Shown: one piece after another, positions 9,001 through 16,867 of the stretch | How positions within the stretch are numbered: position 1 is the first letter of the stretch | Layout of the letters: each line of letters starts with the position of its first letter | NCBI GenBank assembly: GCA_049324435.1 | Contig: JBMOOQ010000017.1 | Coordinates: 15,106-79,105 of the forward strand | Length of the DNA stretch: 64,000 nt | Reading direction: 5' to 3' | Source: Pseudorhodoplanes sp049324435 | Lineage (GTDB): Bacteria > Pseudomonadota > Alphaproteobacteria > Rhizobiales > Xanthobacteraceae | Notes under the pieces: model-generated | The model's input: the letters and a program-made list of their open reading frames with translations, nothing else | Databases searched by the model: none | What the model was told of the DNA's origin: nothing | Made by a program: the position numbers and the translations under genes

Positions 9001-9980
9001 AGCCGGACAATGCGGTTGCGCCGCCGTTGCCTGCGCCGATCGGTCCGGTCGAATTGCGATTGCTTCACCTGCCGGCGCTGGACGGCGAAGAAGCCGTTCC
9101 GCTCACGCGCGCTGCGATATTTTCCGACCCTTGGCCGGGTCCGGTCGCGATCTGGCGATCGAGTGACGGCGCGTCCTACGACCGTGTTGCGACGGCGCTG
9201 GCGCCCGCCGTGATGGGCGAAACGCTCGATCCGTTGCCCAGGGGACCTGTGTTTCGGTTCGACGAAGCCAATGTGCTGCGCGTAAGGCTTTATGGCGGCG
9301 CGCTGGCGTCGGTCTCCGATCTTGCGCTGCTCGCCGGAGCCAATCTTGCAGCCTTGCAACGTGCGGACGGCGCCTGCGAAGTCATTCAGTTCGGACGGGC
9401 GGACCTCACGGGAGAAGGGATCTACGAATTGTCGCATCTCTTGCGGGGACAGGGCGGCACCGAATGGGCCATGTCCGATCCGCTGCCGTCCGGATCTGCC
9501 TTCGTGCTGCTCGACGAGCATGTGGTTCCGGTGGTGCGCGGGCTCGACATGCTGGGCCGGCCGCTGACACTGCGCGTCATCGCTGCGCAAAGCGATCACA
9601 GCGCTGCAGCCGCGGTCACTGTCGAGACGGTGCCGCGGGATACGGCGCTGCGTCCCTATGCGCCGGTACACCTGCGCGCTGTGCGCGGCGTCTCGGGGAT
9701 CGCGCTGTCCTTTGTCAGGCGCACGCGGCGGGACGGCGATTCCTGGGAGGTTTCCGAGGTGCCGGTCGGAGAGGCGGACGAACGCTACGAGATCGACATT
9801 CTCGACGGCACCACGGTGAAGCGCGTTCTCCGCGCGACGGCGCCGTACGTGCTCTACCCGGCTGCGGACGAGATCGCCGATTTCGGTGCGCCGCTATCGG
9901 CAATTTCCGTGCGCATCGCGCAGGTGTCCGCCGTTATCGGCCGCGGCTATCCGTTGGAAGCGACGGTGACCGTTGGCTGA
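6081..9980 (+). CDS. GTA TIM-barrel host-contact 'megatron' protein (gp15-like)
   Basis: The product has 1299 aa, about the size of RcGTA gp15. The N-terminus is glycine-rich with membrane-like character (SAGSAIGGALFGPVGAFAG) and is followed by the conserved tail-protein segment DLDVMVSSEGAPVPRVYGR. A glycosidase-like TIM-barrel region (about residues 430-740) includes DAFVIGSELKALTRVRS, GIDYYPPLSDW and IWLTETGCPA. The C-terminal part resembles phage tip attachment proteins with beta-rich repeats. In RcGTA this is the central fibre that contacts the recipient cell. Its 3' end overlaps a convergent gene by 34 bases. Confidence 0.9.
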   Translation: MASLVLSSAGSAIGGALFGPVGAFAGQLAGAIGGSLIDRRLFSSPPGPARTHEGPRLRDLDVMVSSEGAPVPRVYGRVRVPGHVIWATALQEQIITRTETTGGGDSGGKGGGGGHSAQPAQTTTTRTYSYFANIAVALAEGPVAHLGRVWADGKPLDLSGLNVRFYPGDEDQTADPLIVAKEGADHAPAYRGICYVVFERLPVAAFGNRIPQLSFEIVRPVGSLENAIRAVTLIPGATEFGYEPATVTRSVGPGKHEAENRHVTQAPSDVIASLDELQALCPNLERVAIVVAWFGDDLRAGHCRIRPGVDRASKTTTGATWSVAGVGRGSAYVVSQVEGRAAYGGTPSDNSVRHLIGELKARGLKVTLYPFVMMDVPAGNVLPNPYAAEPPQPAYPWRGHITCDPAPGIDGSPDGTSAAGDQVDAFFAGGGTSGWNFRRLVLHYASLAASAGGVDAFVIGSELKALTRVRSAPGVYPAVNQLVTLAADVRATLGNGTVITYAADWTEYGAHVVDAMAQEVRFPLDPLWASPNIDAIGIDYYPPLSDWRDTSDHADRAIAGTIHDRDYLAANLGGGEAFDFYYADEAARTAQIRSPITDGLGKPWIFRQKDLWNFWSQPHYERVDGIELVSPTAFVPQGKPIWLTETGCPAVDKGANQPSAFPDARSSSGGYPYFSNGRRDDLIQRRYLETVLAAFGADSDRNPVSPVYDGRMVDPSGIHVWTWDARPYPVFPQAIDVWTDGVNWETGHWLTGRLGGASMEGLIGTILADAGAPDCDVSALGEGPEGYTIDRPMSARAAIEPLAQTFAFDATEDRGVLAFRPRGGAPVAELTGDDCVLPDRGAPLRLTRAQETELPREISLGFIDGGADYRRGAASSRVLTGASMRVVQSDVAMVASGKVAARRADIWLQDVWAGRESADFVLPPSRLALVPGDVIALNADGWRRLFEIRDVVDTLARAVKARAIDPEIFNLPLEPDNAVAPPLPAPIGPVELRLLHLPALDGEEAVPLTRAAIFSDPWPGPVAIWRSSDGASYDRVATALAPAVMGETLDPLPRGPVFRFDEANVLRVRLYGGALASVSDLALLAGANLAALQRADGACEVIQFGRADLTGEGIYELSHLLRGQGGTEWAMSDPLPSGSAFVLLDEHVVPVVRGLDMLGRPLTLRVIAAQSDHSAAAAVTVETVPRDTALRPYAPVHLRAVRGVSGIALSFVRRTRRDGDSWEVSEVPVGEADERYEIDILDGTTVKRVLRATAPYVLYPAADEIADFGAPLSAISVRIAQVSAVIGRGYPLEATVTVG

Positions 9981-10453
9981 TGGCCGGGTGCGGTGACCGC
10001 CCACGCGCCGATTTTATCGGGCGCGGCAGCGATATCCTGTGCGATTGCATCCCAGTCGAGCTGGTTGGCCGCCATGCTCGCCGCATTGATCGCGGCGATG
10101 GCCGGCACGATGCCCCATCGCAGAAAGTCGATATGAGTGCCGTCATGCATCATGAGGCGAAACTTCCTCACAAACAGAAATGAAACATTGCTGATGCGGG
10201 CGATGGCCGGAAGAAAAATCGAAAAAGCGGCTTCGTGCGGATCCGCGGGTTTGAACTTCAGCCGGTAATTGGTGAGGTGCAGCATGCCAAGCACCTTTCG
10301 CGGCGCGGAGGCGCCAAGCACATAAGGCTTTGCCCCGGTGTCACCGGCGTCGCGATACATCGGCAGCAAGGCATTGGCGCCGAAACTCTGCAGCAGCTTT
10401 TCGCCGGGCAGCAGCTCGGCCTTCATCAGCAGCGGCGTACCAGTCTCGACCAT
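9947..10453 (-). CDS. GRAM/PH-like domain protein
   Basis: The product has 168 aa starting MVETGTPLLMKAELLPGEKL. The pattern LLPGEKLL, then LGMLHLTNYRLKFKP, then FSIFLPAIARISNV is that of GRAM/PH-like lipid-binding folds (a beta-strand series with the 'LTNYRL' strand). No signal peptide is seen and no membrane segment is certain. The gene runs antisense to the GTA genes. Its 3' end overlaps the megatron gene by 34 bases and its start is 50 bases from the divergent DUF2793 gene. Function is unknown and a GTA role is not shown. The ATG at 10453 keeps it clear of the divergent gene. Confidence 0.65.
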   Translation of the reverse strand: MVETGTPLLMKAELLPGEKLLQSFGANALLPMYRDAGDTGAKPYVLGASAPRKVLGMLHLTNYRLKFKPADPHEAAFSIFLPAIARISNVSFLFVRKFRLMMHDGTHIDFLRWGIVPAIAAINAASMAANQLDWDAIAQDIAAAPDKIGAWAVTAPGHQPTVTVASNG

Positions 10454-10503
10454 CGTCCTGTCTTTGTCCTTTCGCAGCGCATTCGCAATAACGGAAATTC
10501 GAC

Positions 10504-11883
10504 ATGAGCGAAACCGTCCATCTCGGTCTGCCCTATATCGCCGCGGCACAGGCGCAGAAGCATGTCACGCACAACGAGGCGTTGCGCATGCTTGATGCGC
10601 TGGTCATGCTCACGGTGAAACGCCGCGACCTCTCGGTGCCGCCCGGCACTCCGGAAGAGGGCGATCGCTATATCGTGCATGCGCCGGGGGCGGGCGCGTT
10701 TGCGGGCAAGGATGAAAGCATCGCACATTTCGCCGATGGACAATGGCAATTCTATACGCCGCGCCTCGGCTGGGTCTGTTACGTCGCCGACGAACTGATG
10801 CTGGTCGCCTGGAATGGGACGTCCTGGGAACGGGCCATCGACGTGGTCGGCGGTGTCTCTGTGCTGCACAATCTCGAATTGCTCGGCGTAGGCACGACGG
10901 CGGACTCCTCCAATCGTCTGGCGGTCAAATCGGATGCAGCGCTGTTCAGCCACGATGACGTGATGCCCGGTACCGGGGACATGCGTATCGCCGTGAACAA
11001 GGCGTCGGCGGGTAACGATGCCGGCTTTGCCTTTCAGGACGGCTTTGGCACACGGGCGCTGTTCGGACTTCTTGCCGACAACGATGTCCGTCTCAAGACG
11101 TCGCCTGACGGACTGAGCTTTCACAACGCCATGCGTGCCTTCGCATTCTGCGGCCGTCTGGATGTCCGCGATTCCGCGCGGCGCTGGCGTGCGGAATGGT
11201 ATGCCAATGTCAACACGACGACACTGAACGCATTTGGGCTTGCTGCCACCGCGGCCGGTACGGCCACCGCGGCGGCGCTCTCGGCGACCAGCCTGTTCAC
11301 ACAGAGCCCGCGGCTGATCTACGCCTCATCCGCGTCCGCAGGGTCATCGGCAGGCGTTCGCGGCGCGCAACTGGTCTGCTGGCGCGGCGATGCGGCCGAC
11401 CGTGGCGGCTTTTATCTGCTGATGCGGTTCGGCTGGCAGCAGGTTCAGGCTCAGGGCCGCTGCTTTGCCGGACTTAGCGGTTCAGTCAGCGTCATCGGCA
11501 ATGTCAATCCAAGCACGCTCACTGACATTATCGGTGTAGGTTTCGACTCCGGACAGACCTCGTTGCGCCTCTTGTACAACGACAATACGGGTGCTGCATC
11601 CGCGGTTGACCTCGGCGGCGATTTTCCGAGCAATGCCGCGCAGGAGCTTTATGAACTGATGCTGTGCTGCGAGCCTGGATCCGACACGATTGCCTGGCGG
11701 GTCGAGCGGCTCAATACCGGCCATGTCGCATCCGGAACGATCGACACCGACCTGCCGGCGTCAACCGTATTTCTCACGCCGCAGCTTTGGGGAAATAACG
11801 GGACGACGGCTGCGGCCGTGCAGATCGCACTGCACGGCCTGTATCTCGAAATTGCCAGCCTGTATGGGTCGCGCGGTATTTGA
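10504..11883 (+). CDS. DUF2793 GTA-associated protein
   Basis: The product has 459 aa. The first about 110 residues are a clear DUF2793 domain (ETVHLGLPYIAAAQAQKHVT, then PGTPEEGDRYIVHAPGAGAF and ADGQWQFYTPRLGWVCYVAD), a family found with GTA and prophage tails. The remaining about 340 residues look beta-rich and resemble tail spike or fibre modules (GFAFQDGFGTRALFGLLADN; SGSVSVIGNVNPSTLTDIIG). It is probably a particle accessory such as a head spike or tail fibre; the choice between these is inference. It stands apart from the coupled tail genes, separated by the antisense GRAM gene. Confidence 0.75.
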   Translation: MSETVHLGLPYIAAAQAQKHVTHNEALRMLDALVMLTVKRRDLSVPPGTPEEGDRYIVHAPGAGAFAGKDESIAHFADGQWQFYTPRLGWVCYVADELMLVAWNGTSWERAIDVVGGVSVLHNLELLGVGTTADSSNRLAVKSDAALFSHDDVMPGTGDMRIAVNKASAGNDAGFAFQDGFGTRALFGLLADNDVRLKTSPDGLSFHNAMRAFAFCGRLDVRDSARRWRAEWYANVNTTTLNAFGLAATAAGTATAAALSATSLFTQSPRLIYASSASAGSSAGVRGAQLVCWRGDAADRGGFYLLMRFGWQQVQAQGRCFAGLSGSVSVIGNVNPSTLTDIIGVGFDSGQTSLRLLYNDNTGAASAVDLGGDFPSNAAQELYELMLCCEPGSDTIAWRVERLNTGHVASGTIDTDLPASTVFLTPQLWGNNGTTAAAVQIALHGLYLEIASLYGSRGI

Positions 11884-11915
11884 TCCTCAACACGTGGACT
11901 GACGACAGCGCCCCA

Positions 11916-13235
11916 TCATCGCGATCTGCGCGGCCTGCCGATGCCGGTATAGGAGAAGCCGTGTTTCTCGACTTCCTCCGGCGGATAGATATTGCGCAGA
12001 TCGACCATCACCGGCGCCTTCATCGCACCCTTGATTGCAGCAAGGTCAAGCGCTCGGAACTGCTCCCATTCAGTCACGATGACCAGCACGTCCGCGCCTT
12101 GCGCGCACGCATAGGCGCTGTCGGTATAAATCACATTGCCGCTCAGCACCTCGCGCGCCTGCTCCATGCCTTCCGGATCGTAGGCGCGGACCTGCGCGCC
12201 CATGTCCTGCAACGCGGTGATGAGTGGGATGGAAGGTGAATCGCGCATGTCGTCGGTGTTCGGCTTGAAGGTGAGGCCGAGCACGGCAACGGTCTTGTCG
12301 CGCAGCGATCCGCCGGCAGCAGCGAGCACCTTGCGTGCCATCGCGCGCTTGCGCTGGTCGTTGACCGCGGCGACGGTTTCGACGATGCGCAGCGGCGCCT
12401 CATAATCCTGACCGGTCTTGATCAGTGCAAGAGTATCCTTCGGAAAGCATGAGCCGCCGAAGCCCGGTCCGGCATGCAGGAATTTCGATCCGATGCGGTT
12501 GTCGAGGCCGATGCCGCGTGCCACGTCCTGAACATTGGCTCCTACCTTCTCGGCAAGATCGGCAATCTCGTTGATGAAAGTGATCTTGGTCGCCAGAAAC
12601 GCATTGGCCGCGTATTTGATCAGCTCGGCGGTGCGGCGCTCGGTGTACATGATCGGAGCGCGATTGAGATAAAGCGGACGATAGATCTCGTTCATCACCG
12701 CCTTGGCACGCTCGTCCTCGGTGCCGATGACGATGCGGTCGGGATGCTTGAAGTCGCGGATGGCCGCGCCTTCGCGCAGGAATTCCGGATTCGACACGAC
12801 TGCAAAATCCGCATCCGGTCGGGCCTGGCGCATGATGCGCTCGACCTCGTCTCCGGTACCCACCGGGACCGTTGACTTGGTGACGACCGCGGTGAAGCCG
12901 TCGATCGCACCGGCAACCTCGCGGGCGGCGTCATAGACATAGGTGAGATCGGCGTGGCCGTCGCCGCGCCGCGACGGCGTGCCGACCGCAATGAAAACCG
13001 CCTCGGCCGAAGCCACCGGCTCCTGCAGGGCGGTTGTAAATGACAGGCGGCCCTGGCGGACATTGTTGCCGACCAGTTCGGCAAGCCCCGGCTCGTAGAT
13101 CGGCATCTCGCCCTGCGTGAGAGCCTCGATCTTGCGGGCGTCCTTGTCGACGCAAACCACATGATGGCCGAAGTCGGCGAAGCAGGCCCCGGAGACGAGG
13201 CCGACATAGCCTGAGCCGATCATTGCAATGCGCAT
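11916..13235 (-). CDS. ugd: UDP-glucose 6-dehydrogenase
   Basis: The product has 439 aa, usual for the family. The N-terminal Rossmann motif is MIGSGYVGLVSGACFADFG; the nucleophile is the cysteine of GFGGSCFPKDT near residue 261; the C-terminal UDP-binding domain contains VLGLTFKPNTDDMRDSPS. It oxidises UDP-glucose to UDP-glucuronate with NAD for polysaccharide synthesis. It stands alone here, antisense to the GTA genes, without polysaccharide genes beside it. Confidence 0.93.
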   Translation of the reverse strand: MRIAMIGSGYVGLVSGACFADFGHHVVCVDKDARKIEALTQGEMPIYEPGLAELVGNNVRQGRLSFTTALQEPVASAEAVFIAVGTPSRRGDGHADLTYVYDAAREVAGAIDGFTAVVTKSTVPVGTGDEVERIMRQARPDADFAVVSNPEFLREGAAIRDFKHPDRIVIGTEDERAKAVMNEIYRPLYLNRAPIMYTERRTAELIKYAANAFLATKITFINEIADLAEKVGANVQDVARGIGLDNRIGSKFLHAGPGFGGSCFPKDTLALIKTGQDYEAPLRIVETVAAVNDQRKRAMARKVLAAAGGSLRDKTVAVLGLTFKPNTDDMRDSPSIPLITALQDMGAQVRAYDPEGMEQAREVLSGNVIYTDSAYACAQGADVLVIVTEWEQFRALDLAAIKGAMKAPVMVDLRNIYPPEEVEKHGFSYTGIGRPRRSR

Positions 13236-13406
13236 TCACCCCTCCGGCAGCGGCGGCCGCCCGGCTGTCCGCCGCTGCACCGCTCGACGACGTGCCCTGT
13301 AAAGGCGCCGCGGCGCTGAGGCAAGCGCAGCCTCTGCGCTTTCGGAGCGGCCGCGAGGGGACGCCGTCATTTTCATCAAGCCGTCACAAAACCGGATCGT
13401 TGAAGC

Positions 13407-13973
13407 ATGACAGACCGTCACGGCGGCGCGCCGTTACGCGCCTTTCTCATTCATGGGCTGGCCGGCGGCCGGCCGTTTTATTTTTCCGGCGGGCTCGATG
13501 TTCTGGCTCGCAAACTCGCGGCGCAAGGTGTGATCGCGAGCGTGCACGCGCAGGGTTCATTTCTGCGCCCCTATGGCGAGGTCGGCGCGATCACGGCAGC
13601 TGCACAAGCGGCGGCACGCACAGGCGCGCGGCCGGTGCTGATCGGACATTCGATGGGCGCGGATGCGGCGCTGAAGGTTGCGGGTCAACTCGGGGCCGCG
13701 CGCGTTGCGGTACCGCTCGTCGTCTGTTTCGACCCGACGAGCTTCAAGCTTTGGTTCGGGCCCCCGCCGGTACCGGCGAATGTCGCACGAGCGCTGTGCT
13801 TTTATCAGAAAATCAGTCCGCTCGGCCGTGGCCTCTTGAAGGCGGCGCCGGGATTTACCGGCACGCTCGTGCAGGAGCGCGTCGCGACGATACACAGTGC
13901 GGTCGATGACGATCCCGCGTTGCACGCGCGCGTTCTGGCCGAAGTGAAGGCGCTTCAAAAGCCGGCGCCCTGA
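13407..13973 (+). CDS. Alpha/beta-hydrolase fold protein
   Basis: The product has 188 aa. An oxyanion-side strand LIHGLAGGRPF opens the protein and the nucleophile elbow GHSMGADAALKVAG carries the serine. A C-terminal histidine in ATIHSAVDDDPAL is a plausible catalytic base. It resembles the small thioesterase/lipase-like hypothetical proteins of Rhizobiales; no substrate can be named. It is divergent from ugd (171 bp between) and followed by a rho-independent terminator. Confidence 0.6.
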   Translation: MTDRHGGAPLRAFLIHGLAGGRPFYFSGGLDVLARKLAAQGVIASVHAQGSFLRPYGEVGAITAAAQAAARTGARPVLIGHSMGADAALKVAGQLGAARVAVPLVVCFDPTSFKLWFGPPPVPANVARALCFYQKISPLGRGLLKAAPGFTGTLVQERVATIHSAVDDDPALHARVLAEVKALQKPAP

Positions 13974-13997
13974 TGCGCCCGACGCTGCTCATTTGAA

Positions 13998-14024
13998 GCC
14001 GCGCGATCGTGCGCGGCCTTTTTG
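13998..14024 (+). terminator. Rho-independent terminator after the hydrolase gene
   Basis: A perfect 7-bp stem GCCGCGC / GCGCGGC with a 6-base loop (14005-14010) is followed by CTTTTTG. It separates the hydrolase gene from the lysozyme gene. Confidence 0.75.
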
Positions 14025-14041
14025 ATTTTCAGGAGACCTTC

Positions 14042-15064
14042 ATGGCGGCTTCGAATTATGACGCATCGCTCGCGCGCGTGCTCAAGCATGAGGGCGGCTA
14101 CTCCAATCATCCATCCGACCCCGGCGGGCCGACGAACTTCGGCATCACGATCCACGACTATCGCCGTTACATCAAGGCGAACGGAACGGCCGCCGATGTC
14201 CGCGCGATGAAGCGCGACGATGCGGCGAAGATCTACCGCGAACGCTACTGGCATGCCCTGCGCTGCGACGAACTCCCCGCAGGGCTCGATTACGCCGTGT
14301 TCGATTACGGTGTGAATTCCGGCATCGCCCGCGCGGCGAAAGTGATGCAGCGCCTGCTCGGCCTCGGCAACGGCACGGCGATGACGGATGCCGCGATCGC
14401 CGCCGTTCGCAGTGCCGATGTGTCAGAGCTGATCGCGCGGCTGTGCGACGAGCGGCTGGCGTTTCTGAAGAATTTGCGCACCTGGCCGGTGTTCGGCAAC
14501 GGCTGGGAGCGCCGGGTCGCCGAAGTGCGGCGCGATGCGCTCGCCATGGCGAAGGGTGCCGCGGTCGCGCCGTCCTCGTCGGCGTCGGCCAATGGCAAGG
14601 CAAAGGTGCCGGTGCCAGCAAAGGCGCGCGCCGCGACAACGGCCGGCGTGGTCGTTGCAAGCGGCGGTGCAGCACAGGCGGCGGCAGCGGGCGGATGGTC
14701 GTGGCCGCTCATCGCCTCGATCGTCGTAGGAGGCGTGCTGTGCGCGATCGCCGCGTGGATTGGCTGGACGCTCTGGCACCGGTATCGCCAGGAATGGCCG
14801 GCTGTCGTTTCGGATGCGCCGCGGTCCTCAAGACGCGCGCTGGTTTGGGTCCGCGAAAGCCTGAAAGGCTGGCGCACCGTGATCTTCGGCGGCGCGGTGA
14901 CGCTTGCTGGTGCCGCGCTCGACATCCTCAACGCTCTGCAACTCGTTGACATCACGCCGCTGCTGCCGCCCGAGCATGCGCTGAAGATCATCGCTCTGAT
15001 CGGCATCGTCACCGTGGCGCTCCGGATGATCACGACCGGCCGCGTCGGACATAAGGATTACTGA
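14042..15064 (+). CDS. GH108-type lysozyme with C-terminal membrane segment (GTA/phage endolysin)
   Basis: The product has 340 aa. The N-terminal glycoside hydrolase 108 domain is clear: LARVLKHEGGYSNHPSDPGG contains the catalytic glutamate in HEGGY, and GITIHDYRRY follows. A peptidoglycan-binding region (about 90-170: DYAVFDYGVNSGIARAAKVM) comes next, then an Ala-rich linker and hydrophobic segments near residues 218-240 and 280-335. These may anchor it or act like a pinholin. An AGGAG site precedes the ATG at 14042. It is paired 1 base upstream of a holin gene, forming a lysis module probably used for GTA release. Confidence 0.82.
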   Translation: MAASNYDASLARVLKHEGGYSNHPSDPGGPTNFGITIHDYRRYIKANGTAADVRAMKRDDAAKIYRERYWHALRCDELPAGLDYAVFDYGVNSGIARAAKVMQRLLGLGNGTAMTDAAIAAVRSADVSELIARLCDERLAFLKNLRTWPVFGNGWERRVAEVRRDALAMAKGAAVAPSSSASANGKAKVPVPAKARAATTAGVVVASGGAAQAAAAGGWSWPLIASIVVGGVLCAIAAWIGWTLWHRYRQEWPAVVSDAPRSSRRALVWVRESLKGWRTVIFGGAVTLAGAALDILNALQLVDITPLLPPEHALKIIALIGIVTVALRMITTGRVGHKDY

Positions 15065-15065
15065 G

Positions 15066-15500
15066 ATGCTGGGCGGACTGGTATTGAAGCTGATGGGCCT
15101 TCTCGGCGGCGGTGCGTTCGACGCGCTGCTTGGCCGGCTCGCCGATTATCTGCGCGCGAAGGCGAACGACGATCTCGCCCGCTTCCAGACCGGCGTGCAA
15201 GCCGACACCCAGATCGCGATTGCGCAGGTCAATGCGCAGATCGAGGCCCGCAAGGTCCAGGCGAAGCTGATGGAGGCCGATCGCGGCTGGTGGGTGACGG
15301 CCTGGATACGCCCGCTGATCGTCTATCCGTGTGTGCTGCATTTCGGCGCGATCGTGATCGACTCCACCTTCCGGCTCGGCTGGGGCATCGCCAAACTGCC
15401 GCCGCCGTATGACGGCTACGAGCAGGCGATTATCCTGTCGTTTTTCATCGCGCGGCCGTTCGAGAAAGTGGCGCGGGTGTTCGCGGCTGGGAGGGGGTAG
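15066..15500 (+). CDS. Holin, 3TM family
   Basis: The product has 144 aa. A hydrophobic N-terminus (LGGLVLKLMGLLGGGAFDAL), a charged coiled region (DTQIAIAQVNAQIEARKVQA) and two later hydrophobic segments (WIRPLIVYPCVLHFGAIVID; AIILSFFIARPFEKVARVF) match the Holin_3TMs family. It would form the membrane lesion that lets the lysozyme act. It starts one base after the lysozyme stop. Confidence 0.8.
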   Translation: MLGGLVLKLMGLLGGGAFDALLGRLADYLRAKANDDLARFQTGVQADTQIAIAQVNAQIEARKVQAKLMEADRGWWVTAWIRPLIVYPCVLHFGAIVIDSTFRLGWGIAKLPPPYDGYEQAIILSFFIARPFEKVARVFAAGRG

Positions 15501-15531
15501 CGCGGCGGTGCGCAGAAGAGGTCGTGGGCCT

Positions 15532-15672
15532 ATGATCGGGGCCGAATTTTACAGGAGCAGCTATTACAAAGCCGGCCGGCTTTCGTTCGACGAGCCAGGC
15601 CAAGGCTACGGATTTCCAGTGGCCAGCAGCATCCGTGATCTGCTGATCGGCGACGACCGCAAATACATGTGA
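15532..15672 (+). CDS. Possible 46-residue protein
   Basis: A short frame starts MIGAEFYRSSYYKAGRLSF and ends with DDRKYM. It has an ordinary amino-acid mix with no signal peptide or membrane segment. The upstream GAAGAGG is a weak and distant ribosome site. It may be a real small gene of the 257-bp spacer between holin and nitroreductase, or chance; no family is recognised. Confidence 0.25.
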   Translation: MIGAEFYRSSYYKAGRLSFDEPGQGYGFPVASSIRDLLIGDDRKYM

Positions 15673-15757
15673 TGCTGCATGGCGTCTCATCCAAATTCGC
15701 TCTTGATCTCGCCCGCGTATTCCGTCTCTTGAAGGAGACCTGATCGAGAGCCCACAC

Positions 15758-16435
15758 ATGTACGTCCGCGACGCCGTCGCCTCCCGCTATTCCTGCCGCG
15801 CCTTCCTGCCGACACCGGTCCCGGAACAGACGGTTCGCGAGATCGTCGAACTCGCTGCGCGTGCGCCGTCGGCCGGCAACATGCAGCCGTGGCGGATCGA
15901 TGTGATCGCAGGCGAGCGGGTGGAGGCGCTGAAGGCCCTGCTCGCGCCGCGCATGAACGAGCTGCCGCGCGCCGAAGGCACCGAATACACGATCTACCCG
16001 CCGGAGATGAATGCGACCTACCGCAAGCGGCGCTTTGAGGTCGGCGAGCTTCTCTACAAGTCGATCGGCGTGCCGCGCGAGGACAAGCCGGCGAGATACC
16101 GGCAATATGCGCGCAACTTCGAATTTTTCGGCGCGCCGGTCGGCATCTTCTTTTCGATCGACCGCAGTCTCGGGGTCGCCCAGCATTCCGATCTCGGCGG
16201 CCTGATCCAGACCGTGATGCTTCTCGCACGCGGCTATGGTCTGCACACCTGCGCGCAGCAGGCCTGGGCCTCCTGGCACGTCACGGTGCCGGCCTTCCTC
16301 GATCTTCCCCCGCACATGATGCTCTATTCCGGCATGGCGCTCGGCTATGCCGATGAATCTGCTCCGATCAACGGGTGGCGTTCGCCGCGCGCGCCGCTCA
16401 ATGACTATGCAAGCTTTTCGGGCTTCACGTCTTAG
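15758..16435 (+). CDS. Nitroreductase family protein
   Basis: The product has 225 aa. The FMN-binding opening is DAVASRYSCRAFLPTPVP, followed by ELAARAPSAGNMQPWRIDV, the classic nitroreductase phosphate/flavin motif. Later, QHSDLGGLIQTVMLLARGYG and HMMLYSGMALGYADESAPIN are also family features. It is predicted to be a cytoplasmic NAD(P)H-dependent flavin oxidoreductase acting on nitro- or quinone-type substrates. It appears monocistronic. Confidence 0.88.
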   Translation: MYVRDAVASRYSCRAFLPTPVPEQTVREIVELAARAPSAGNMQPWRIDVIAGERVEALKALLAPRMNELPRAEGTEYTIYPPEMNATYRKRRFEVGELLYKSIGVPREDKPARYRQYARNFEFFGAPVGIFFSIDRSLGVAQHSDLGGLIQTVMLLARGYGLHTCAQQAWASWHVTVPAFLDLPPHMMLYSGMALGYADESAPINGWRSPRAPLNDYASFSGFTS

Positions 16436-16515
16436 TGTCCGAATGGTTGCATTTGCCCCGGTTCTGCCACCGGACATTCATCCCGCATTCACGGGTGTGG
16501 ACTTAGAGCGGCGGC

Positions 16516-16848
16516 ATGTTCCTCCGAGCGCTGATTCTCAGTGCGACCCTGACGGTCGCCACCCTTGGCTCTTCCCGGGTTCCGGCAGCGGAACTGAGGA
16601 CCTCCGTCGCACAGGCCGGTCAATGTCTCACACCGGCCCAGCGTCGCACCGTTGCGGCGAGCGGCAAGGTGGTTTCGCTGTCCAAGGCGATCCGGGCCGC
16701 CCGCGCCCGCAAGGCGGATGTGGTTGACGCCAAGCTCTGCAAGGGGCCAAAAGGGCTGGTCTACCTGCTGACTCTGCTCGCGCAGGATGGCAAAGTCACC
16801 CGCGCTACCGTCGATGCCGCGAGCGGGTTGCTTACGGACGGCGGCTGA
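16516..16848 (+). CDS. Secreted PepSY-like small protein
   Basis: The product has 110 aa. A signal peptide (FLRALILSATLTVATLG) is cut near PAAEL. The mature part has two cysteines (QCLTPAQ and KLCKGP) and the PepSY-like strand pattern LVYLLTLLAQDGKVTRATVD. It lies 19 bases upstream of a response regulator and kinase. PepSY proteins in this position are commonly periplasmic modulators of the FeuPQ-type kinase; that role is inferred from the neighbourhood. Confidence 0.65.
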   Translation: MFLRALILSATLTVATLGSSRVPAAELRTSVAQAGQCLTPAQRRTVAASGKVVSLSKAIRAARARKADVVDAKLCKGPKGLVYLLTLLAQDGKVTRATVDAASGLLTDGG

Positions 16849-16867
16849 TTTCGGAGGGCGTTCCACC

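Noticed and set aside
6207..9671. A 1154-codon open frame on the minus strand opposite the GTA fibre gene
   Set aside because: It is an antisense shadow of the well-supported megatron gene. The translation is Arg/His-rich and has no recognisable domain, as expected in high-GC DNA.
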